The notes beneath the pieces were generated by a model, which saw only the letters and a list, made by a program, of their open reading frames with translations, was not told the origin of the DNA and did not search any database. Source: Neonectria sp. B-13 (Eukaryota > Ascomycota > Sordariomycetes > Hypocreales > Nectriaceae). From it: 64,000 nt of DNA. Each line of letters starts with the position of its first letter. Position 1 is the stretch's first letter. Made by a program: the position numbers and the translations under genes. Below are positions 57,023 to 64,000 of this stretch, piece by piece. Where the stretch lies: assembly GCA_002682825.1 (NCBI GenBank), contig NOKP01000023.1:310001-374000 (forward strand). The letters run 5' to 3'.

Positions 57023-58937
57023 TTACTCCCACTCTCCCGGCTCCTCCGGCTTCTCCGGCTCTTGTGGCACCATGCCGAGCGTCCTAGCAATGGCTACCAC
57101 TGCATCGTAGGCGGAAGACACAACCTCTGTAATCTGGTCTCCGCTTCTTTGGAGGCTGTCGATCTTGCCTCTGATCTCTCCAATCTCATCTTGGGTTTCT
57201 CTGTGGCTTTCTCTGATATTGCCTCTGATCTCTCTAATCTCATCTTGGATTTCTCTTTGGCTTTCTCGGATATTGTTGATATTGCCTCTGATCTCTCCAA
57301 TCTCATCTTGGATTCCTCTGTGGCCCGTCTTCACCTGGGCTGTGATTACGTCGGACATTTTCTGCAACTGGCGCACCGTTTGCCCAGTGTCCGCCATAGA
57401 AGCGTCTTCCACCTCGCTGATCCCGCGTTTCTTTGGAGTGGTCCATATCACCTTCGTCTTTGTTGGGGTAGGCGAAGGTGATGTATGCATCATATCCTGC
57501 CGCTGTAATTTCGTCTGGACTGTGTCTGGTGCCATCTTCTTGGTCGCTGGGGTTCTGGGCTCTGAGGTGTACTGGAAGGATGTGGTTGGTACGTCGTTGG
57601 TGGTCGTCTCGGACTTCAGCTGTCTGAGAAGCCTCGATGGGCCAGGTACGTCCTCGCCGACTCCTCCGCCCCCAGCATCTTCCCGTTCAGCTTTCAGCCA
57701 TTCCTCAGCAGTTCGTATGTGCAGTTGTTTTTCCTTGGAAATCCTTTCTGTCAGGATCGGAAATGCTCCTTTAGGATCGCCAACGCCGATCGCAACTGAT
57801 GGTCTTGGCGGGACAACGGTTCCCACCGTCAGCACCGCGAGGCGATGCGCGGCCTTGATGTCATCGTTCTGACCTTGGTCGTCATCCATCGGTTTCCCGA
57901 AACGAAAACTGCAAAACATCGTTATGAAAGCTCGGTAGAGATTCTCGCCGATAGTGATATTTCCCAGTGCTCCGTTGCGGAGTCTGTTGGCCAGCTGATA
58001 GAGAAGATCTGCTTCGATTCTTACTAGTTCGATACCTGGAGGTCTTGGTGGGAAGAGTTCCTTCTTAGGTCGTTAGCTTCAAGTTCTTAGGTCTAGTTAT
58101 GTGTAATGTATGATGCTTACCTGACAGGCTTTGGCGGCCTCTGCTGCATCCGTCAAGCTAAACTGGTCGGATCCCTCAATCATGTTGACGAGGATGTTTT
58201 GCTGCGCTTCAACCCCTGGCTCATCCCGCCAAGAGGGATTGGAGATAGCAGGCTTCCATTGTGATCCAGTCTTCTCCTTTTGCGATGACGCTCTCCCGAC
58301 GTCCAAAAAGTCGTCCTCATGGTCTGCAAGGTACTGAGCGCAAAATGCGTTGATGTTGCTGCGCCATCTGTTCGTGCGTATTTGTCGCTGGGCATAATAT
58401 TCGTTGGACACCCACTCGCGGTAATAGACAATCCGATTCTCAACGCCTCTTGGCAGTTGCGAAAGTCGACAAAGGCCATCTTTCTTGTCATGCAAAAGGT
58501 GTATGTTGCATTTCTCGTCTGTGAGGCGCCTTACTATGATGGAGGTCTTTGTATTCGTCTTGACGATGGTGTGGTCGTGAGGATCAAAGGGCGACCCATG
58601 GGGCGGCATCTTCAAATCCTCCCTCTCCGGGAAGTCATCTGGGAGGAGCTCTCCTACAACGACGACCAACTCAGACCTGTAGAAGTTAGGGGCAAATATC
58701 TCGTGAGCAATGACGAGAGGCATACCGATAGACCTTGACGACTTGAAGTTCCTCTGGGCCCCATCGCTTCCCTGCGTCGGTTTGGTCCTCGATTCCCAAA
58801 GTTGCCTTCGCGGACTTGCTGTGCGCTGGCTCATCAGTCTTTCGGATTTTTATGACCAATCTTTCTTTTCGTCCTTCGCGACCGGGATCGTAAGCCCAAA
58901 GACAGGGGTTGAAGGCCAGATCCGTTGGTGCATTCAT
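57023..58937 (-). CDS. Hypothetical protein with C-terminal coiled-coil repeats
   Basis: Three exons, 58735-58937, 58121-58676 and 57023-58063, 599 aa. ATG 58937 gives MNAPTDLAFNPCLW. The first join restores VKVYRSELVVVV. The last uses an acceptor at 58064 (an alternative three bases on is possible). Residues about 1-250 are globular-looking with no known domain. About 330-500 is polar, with TPTKTKVIWTTPKKRG. About 505-570 is a coiled coil made of three copies of a QDEIGEIRGNI-type unit, 18-21 residues each. It is divergent from the acidic-repeat gene at 59213 across 275 nt. No function recognised. Confidence 0.65.
57160..57330. repeat. Internal coding repeats (coiled-coil units)
   Basis: Three near copies of a block containing CTCTGATCTCTC(C/T)AATCTCATCTTGG-like DNA. 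They encode the repeated heptad units of the hypothetical protein. Confidence 0.8.
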
Positions 58938-59212
58938 TGTGAGTAGGTAGTGCTTTGGTCGTGGTATGTGGAGGGCGGTACGATTTGAAGTGAGGGTAGA
59001 AATGTGTGTGTGAGAAGAAAGATAAGTTGCGAGATGAAGGAATCCTCGGAAGAAACACCAAAGCTTTCCGAGCATTGATTCACTGCCAACTGTTTGCCAA
59101 CTGCTGACGGCTGGAGCTGTAAAACTTCGAACTTCAACACCACACCCAAGCAACCAGAAATACAAACTGAGCATCACCAAAAACCAAAGGTCCTTATCAG
59201 AATCTTCAAATC
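58938..59212. promoter_or_regulatory. Divergent promoter of two hypothetical genes
   Basis: A 275-nt spacer between head-to-head start codons. Confidence 0.45.
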
Positions 59213-59833
59213 ATGCCTTACACGTGGAATCCAGAACTCCCAAAGCAGCTCGGCTTCGCATCTTGGCGAGAGCTGAGAGAGGCCGCACTCGAAAAGCTCA
59301 AGGCAGATGAGGCCGAATTGGATGCCATGCTAAAGGATGCGCCTCAGAGGGCTGCCTCCGGAAGTGGACGCGTGGGTCAATTATCGGAGGCTTGAAAATT
59401 ATCCACTACCTACTGACATGATACTTGCACACAGCTGCGCCAAGCTACACGGAGCAAGCTAAATGATGTCGAATCGAGCTCCCACGGGGAGGTCGACGGA
59501 GAAGCTGAAGAGAACACTTCAAGTGAAGAATTCGGATTGAAAGCTGGACAAAGGATCGACTTGACCAACGATGAAGACCGCGAGGTGTCGCCTTACGTTG
59601 ACGATTCTGGATCTGTCGACGAAGGCGACTTTATACCTGAGGATGAATGCGAAATTGACACCTCTTCTAGTGACAGTGGGGAGAGCGAAGAAATGGATAT
59701 CGTCGATGGTTCTGGATCTATCGATGACGAAAACTCTACACCCGAGGACGAAGACGAAATTGATACTTCTTCTGGTAGGAGTGGGGTGAGTCAAGAAATG
59801 GATGTCGTTGATGATGTTGCCAATCAAGACTGA
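59213..59833 (+). CDS. Hypothetical acidic repeat protein
   Basis: Two exons, 59213-59371 and 59435-59833, 185 aa. Exon 1 (MPYTWNPELPKQLGF...) is a helical Lys/Glu/Ala stretch. Exon 2 is strongly acidic and carries two copies of a roughly 36-residue unit (SGS-acidic-PEDExEIDTSS-xSGxSxEMDxVD). No domain or signal is seen. It could be a nuclear or chaperone-like acidic protein, but that is only a guess. It shares a short promoter with the coiled-coil gene, so the two may be co-expressed. Confidence 0.6.
59603..59818. repeat. Two coding repeats of about 107 bp
   Basis: The second unit begins near 59709 and encodes the duplicated acidic block. DNA and protein similarity is plain, with several substitutions. 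Confidence 0.8.
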
Positions 59834-61125
59834 AATGAATGGCACATAGTGCGCCTCCTCACCGATTGCACCGACCGAACCGAACGAGGTACAATACCCA
59901 ATTTACACAGAATAGAGATTCAAGCCATTAATATACTCACTCTCTGTTCTTATTTCTGCTTTTATGTTATCCATCGAGTCTCTACTCAAATCTGTAGTCG
60001 AAGACAGAAGGACATCAAAGATCGCCTCGACAAAAACTGATGTTTCAGGCCGCCACACCTATCACCCAGGCGATTCGTGACATAGGGGCTTGTCGGGTCG
60101 ATTGTTTCCGCAAGGAAACACTTCGCCTGGAGTAAGTTACCCAACCGAGCTTCTTCCAATCATGGGCATTGACAATGGATCTATTAGCTTAGACGGCGTT
60201 CCAGATGCTGAATAACTCGAGAGATTTCTTGCGACCACCGTGAAACACATTCAAGGCAGAAGCCTATACCAGGAAACAAGATTGTATCTAGGCGACGAAA
60301 TTTCCTTGCCGGGCAGCTGCATGGCCATAACAGGCGACAGAGCGACTTTCATCACATACTTCTCCAATATCGACGTCACGACTTCCTACAGTACACTTTC
60401 AAGCAGAACAGCCAACTACCTTCCTTCGCTGGCAACAAATCCCGGGACGAGGCGTTCAAGTACCGGTGGTTATACAGGAACGCAAAGTTCGGTTGTGATG
60501 CAACCTTCTCCACGCCTAGTTTGGCAGAACAGCACCACTTTTGCCACGACCTTCGGACCTATTGACTTTCACATGTTTAAGTTCGAGGTCAAAATTGTCG
60601 AATCATTGTAGGCTGCAAGCGAAATTTGTGAAGATTCTCTTGCAGGGCATGGAGGGATCCCGAGGCTAGAGCTAAGGGGAAAATGAGAATATATGGGTTC
60701 TTTTCTTTTTAGGCCACGTAATTACTTTAGGTTATGCTGTAATTTATTATGGTCGTGGTTTATCTTTAGGAGATATTGATTTAGTAACACTGTCTATGTT
60801 AGCTGTTTCGGCATAGCGTGTTGACAACTTGTCACTACTGCATACATTTCGGGCATGGTGACGTAGGAGGATTATGGGTGGAGATCATGAAGTGCCACTT
60901 AAGTGAGGGATTGGATTAGCCCTGGGATATGTCTTCTTGTTAATTTGTAGACTTGCGGTTTAGGTTATCATATACATCAGGGATAAGGGCTTGTATCCTA
61001 GGTGTAAGGGCTTATATGTTAGGGATGAGGACTTGTATCTTAGGTATAAGGGCCTGTATGTTAGGATTTTCATTGACTAGGTTATCGACACAATCGATTC
61101 CAGCTACTATCCTCCTATAACAAGT
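59834..61125. other. AT-rich spacer, weak coding patch, tandem repeat
   Basis: A plus-strand open frame at 60240-60611 (starting at a GTG) has SLPGSCMAITGDRATFITYFS but no ATG start or partner exon, and may be the last exon of a decayed gene. The part from 60700 to 61080 is AT-rich and holds a 42-bp tandem repeat. Confidence 0.4.
60979..61062. repeat. Two tandem 42-bp units
   Basis: Units at 60979-61020 and 61021-61062 both start AGGGAT(A/G)AGG and end in TATGTT. They differ at about six positions, nearly all transitions. Confidence 0.9.
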
Positions 61126-62828
61126 CTAACTTGCAGGGCGGTCCATGATAACACCTCGGGGATCCTTAGTCTCAGCATCACCCCATGTCGCGTTCCAACC
61201 ATTGTCAGCAAGGTACACCTTCCATGCTGCATCATCATCCTCGAGTCGTCTTGAGACATCGGGGATGACAAACCAAGCAATCAAAGCACCAAGGACGGCA
61301 AAGGCAGATCCGATGAGGAACGCCGTCTGGTTCCCCTGGGAGGCGTGCTCTTCATCGTAAGAGTTGAGAATCGCAGTGAAGACTTGAGTGCCAATTGCGG
61401 CGCCGGCCTTGGAGCAGGCGGCAATGAAGCCTAACATCTGGCCACGGATCGAGGTTGGGAAGCACTCAGATGCAAGTAGAACGACGGTACTATCTCACTT
61501 GTTAGAGGATCCGTTCTTGCAATGCTCGTTTCTCAAAAGACACTTACCTTCCAGGACCGACTTCTCCCAGAGTGAGGAAGACACCGTATAAGACCACAAA
61601 GAGCGGGAAGATGTCCTGAATCGGGCCCATGGCGCCGCCTAGAACGAAGCCTAGAATGGCCTGAAGCGAGAAACCGAGAGCCATGGTCTGGCGTCGCCCT
61701 ATTTTGTCGGACAGATATCCTCCAATGAATGGGCCGGGCAAATAGAAACAATTAACTACAACTCCCCAGCCTAAGTTCTTGACCAAGCTATCGCCGACGT
61801 TGGCACGCGTCATGATGGTTGAGCTGAAGATGCCGAAAGGGATTGAGATCCAGTTGTACAGAAACCAGGTCGAGGCCACTCCGATCAAGGGGCGATAGTA
61901 GCGCTTCAGGGCTAACTTGTACGGGACGCGCTGCTTCCGCATAGAAGACTTTCGGTATGCGGTGGCGACTGCCATGCGAATTCTGAACCAGAAAATCGCC
62001 AGAGGTGGAATAGCACCAAGGGCGAACGAAACCCGCCAGACGATGCCATACTTGTCCTGCTCCTGGCCCACGCAGAGCAGAAGGAGCAGCGGCACCAAGC
62101 CTCCCCAGACGTAGCCCAGGGATGCCGACAGGTCTGCAAGCATGGCGAACATGAACCCACGTCGCTTGCGAAACTTGCCGCTCTCGTCCGTGGCCTCGGC
62201 GGCACCGGCGCCGGAGACCGGGTACTCGCCACCGGCGCCGACGCCGGCAACGCCGCGGGCGATGATGAGCATCCAGAAGAGGCCAGTGGGCGAGGTGCCG
62301 GCAGCACCAGCGGACAGGGCGATACCTACAACCAACAGGATGGTAGTGGCCACGGCGCCAGTCTTGCGGCCCAGCTGGTCGACGACGACGCCGAAGAAGA
62401 GCATGCCGATGATCATGCCGATGAGGAACGCATTGCTCAGTCGCGAGTAAATGGAGCTAGTCAGGGCATCTGGGTAGATGATGGCCAGCAACAGCTCGAC
62501 ATTGCCAATGACGGCGGCATTACTAGAGGAGAATCATAAGCTCTATCCTTGGACCAAGATGGAGGAGAAGAGGAAATGAAGCAATAAGCTGTTCTTACTA
62601 TCCGTCGGAACCAATAGCTAGACCTGAGAACAGGATCATCAACCACACGGAGAGCTTGCTGTAGTAGCTCTTGGCGGGCTCGTCGATACTCCCCGTTTCG
62701 ACATCAGCAGCATCCTTCTCCGCGGGCATCTTTTTGTCCATGCCAGTGTCATTTTTGACAATCTCGTCGACGTTTGGCAGGGTTTCTTTGGGCTCAATGG
62801 CCAAGTTGGTGCCTGTATCTACAGCCAT
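61126..62828 (-). CDS. MFS transporter of GIT1/PHO84-like family
   Basis: Three exons, 62599-62828, 61548-62522 and 61126-61489, 522 aa, frame kept at each join (SDGYNAAVIGNV, GPGRSTVVLLASECFP-type). After an acidic N-terminal tail (about 60 residues) come twelve helices. The loop-2 motif is GVVVDQLGRKTGA, GGEYPVSGAGAAEA follows helix 4 to 5, and GGYLSDKIGRRQTM lies in the second half. This is the phosphate:H+ symporter/glycerophosphoinositol permease branch (PHO84, GIT1). The likely substrate is phosphate or a glycerophosphodiester, in the plasma membrane. It is divergent from the M24 peptidase gene across 0.5 kb. Confidence 0.9.
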
Positions 62829-63332
62829 TCTCGGGAGCTGCAAAGTACACAAAAACTTACAGGAGCAAACGAGATTCACAAAACAAGCGACGGCCAACCG
62901 ACCTATTAACTCACCCGTTATCTTCCAGTTGCGCGAGAACCCACCCAAAGTAGGCCTACCATCCGCCGATTATCTCCCCAAGGATACGTCGGCAAAGATC
63001 CCACCGAAGTTTGGGAAGGTTGAAGCGAAATCCACTAACACCACAGAGCTTCTCCACCTGACAAGGGCCGTTGTATGGCACCCTGGCGTTATCTCCCCCA
63101 GAAACGAGCCCACTTGTCTCCCCCTCACGATGATCGTATAGCGAACATGAGTCGCACAGTCCCACTGTTTGGATGGAGAAGATGGGATAACGCGTTGGCG
63201 GACTAGTAATGGGGTCGGAGCCAGAAGTTGCTCCGCTGCAGGGTGTGATTGTCTCGGATGGGATGCCTTTTCTCGACGAGCAGCCGACTCGCTCGCTTCC
63301 TAGTTGAACAGCCGTCTTACATCACCGCAAAA
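62829..63332. promoter_or_regulatory. Divergent promoter, transporter / peptidase
   Basis: 504 nt without a gene between head-to-head starts. An alternative upstream ATG of the peptidase lies at 63258. Confidence 0.45.
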
Positions 63333-64000
63333 ATGAGCTCGACTGTGTCTGATAGCGAAAAGGGCCAATTGCTGCACCAGCCGCTTGGTGCAGTTCCCAA
63401 GCCCAAAAACAAGTCACCGTCGCGGCTCGTTACAGTTGCTGCTGCAGTTGTGACGACGCTGCTGTTACTTGGCGGCTATCACCACCGTTGCTCGCATTCC
63501 AACGTTATTGACGTCGCCAAAGTACAGCAATGCTCAATTAACAACCTCAAGGCCGATCTCTCGTTTTTGGACACGGCTCGACCGATTGAGGCCGATGAGT
63601 TTATTGAGCGGCGGGACCGGCTGGCAAAGGCTTTGACTGTCAATGGTGTTGACGCCTTCGTCCTGGAACCAGGCTACACGTTCCAGTAAGTAATTGATAT
63701 CGCTGTCAAGCTTCGCGAGAATTAACAAGGTCTAGATACTATGGAAACACTTCGCAAGTGGATTGGGAGCCTTGGGAGCCAGAAGAGCGCCCGTTTCTGA
63801 TGCTCATCATCCCAGAGACTTCTGCCGACGGCGAGGTCTCGGCCAAAACGGCGTTCCTATCTCCCCATTTTGAAGAAGGTCGTGTCCGCATGCTGGGGAT
63901 TCCGTCGCGAGAGGAGACGCTGGATATCGTCATCTGGGAAGAGCACTGGAACCCTTACGAGACCCTGCTTAAGTCGAGGCTGTTCGAGGGCAAGACGACC
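63333..64000 (+). CDS. M24-type (Xaa-Pro aminopeptidase-like) protein, partial
   Basis: Exons 63333-63685 and 63736-64000, continuing past the window end. ATG 63333 follows CGCAAAA; an in-frame ATG at 63258 would add 25 residues. After a basic stretch (KPKNKSPSR) lies one hydrophobic helix (about 32-49), so this is a type II membrane or vacuolar form. The next part, with EFIERRDRLAKAL, VDAFVLEPGYTFQYYGNTSQ and FLMLIIP, is the creatinase/prolidase N-terminal domain. The catalytic pita-bread domain with metal ligands would lie outside the window, so activity cannot be checked. Confidence 0.85.

Noticed and set aside
1..64000. CRISPR arrays, bacterial operons, insertion sequences
   Set aside because: None seen; spliceosomal introns and gene content are eukaryotic.

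Overview
The window looks like nuclear DNA of a filamentous ascomycete (Pezizomycotina, most likely Sordariomycetes). The genes carry short GT...AG introns (about 45-110 nt), there are two Zn2Cys6 regulators and several large fungal MFS/APC transporters, a DysF-type peroxisomal peroxin, a tiny Neurospora-type copper metallothionein and a NACHT/NLR-like relic. I cannot name the species. All exon joins below were made by hand, using GT/AG sites and reading-frame continuity.

Layout. (1) 1.4-8.4 kb: a sugar module. A GH35-type beta-galactosidase is divergent from a lactose-permease-like MFS transporter, and a Zn2Cys6 regulator follows. (2) 9.8-19.4 kb: two NmrA-like reductases with the same intron position flank a tRNA-Val(AAC), a P-loop sulfotransferase-like gene and a secretory arylsulfotransferase-like gene. 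The 3' end of the last is partly duplicated downstream. (3) 20.3-35.5 kb: an apparent glycine/serine catabolism cluster. It holds an APC amino-acid/choline-type permease, an L-serine dehydratase, the P protein (GLDC) and H protein (GCSH) of the glycine cleavage system, a mitochondrial-type serine hydroxymethyltransferase, and a Zn2Cys6 regulator divergent from the SHMT gene. (4) 36.1-42.6 kb: a frame-broken NACHT/ankyrin-type relic, an aldehyde dehydrogenase, an APH-fold kinase-like gene and a class I glutamine amidotransferase-like gene. (5) 44.5-54.8 kb: a two-helix membrane protein, weak small ORFs, a 27-residue metallothionein, a PEX24/PEX30-type peroxin and a four-helix membrane protein. 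(6) 55-61 kb: a poor, probably lineage-specific stretch with a broken unrecognised gene, a TA-flanked MITE, and a divergent pair of repeat-bearing hypothetical genes. (7) 61.1-64 kb: a GIT1/PHO84-like MFS transporter divergent from an M24-type peptidase that runs off the window.

How the genes may work together. In region 3, glycine would be cleaved in the mitochondrion (P and H proteins here; T and L proteins not seen), SHMT would interconvert glycine and serine, serine dehydratase would turn serine into pyruvate and ammonia, and the permease could supply substrate. The linked regulator makes a dedicated pathway cluster plausible. In region 1, the transporter would import a galactoside that the intracellular GH35 enzyme cleaves. 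Both are inferences from gene identity and position.
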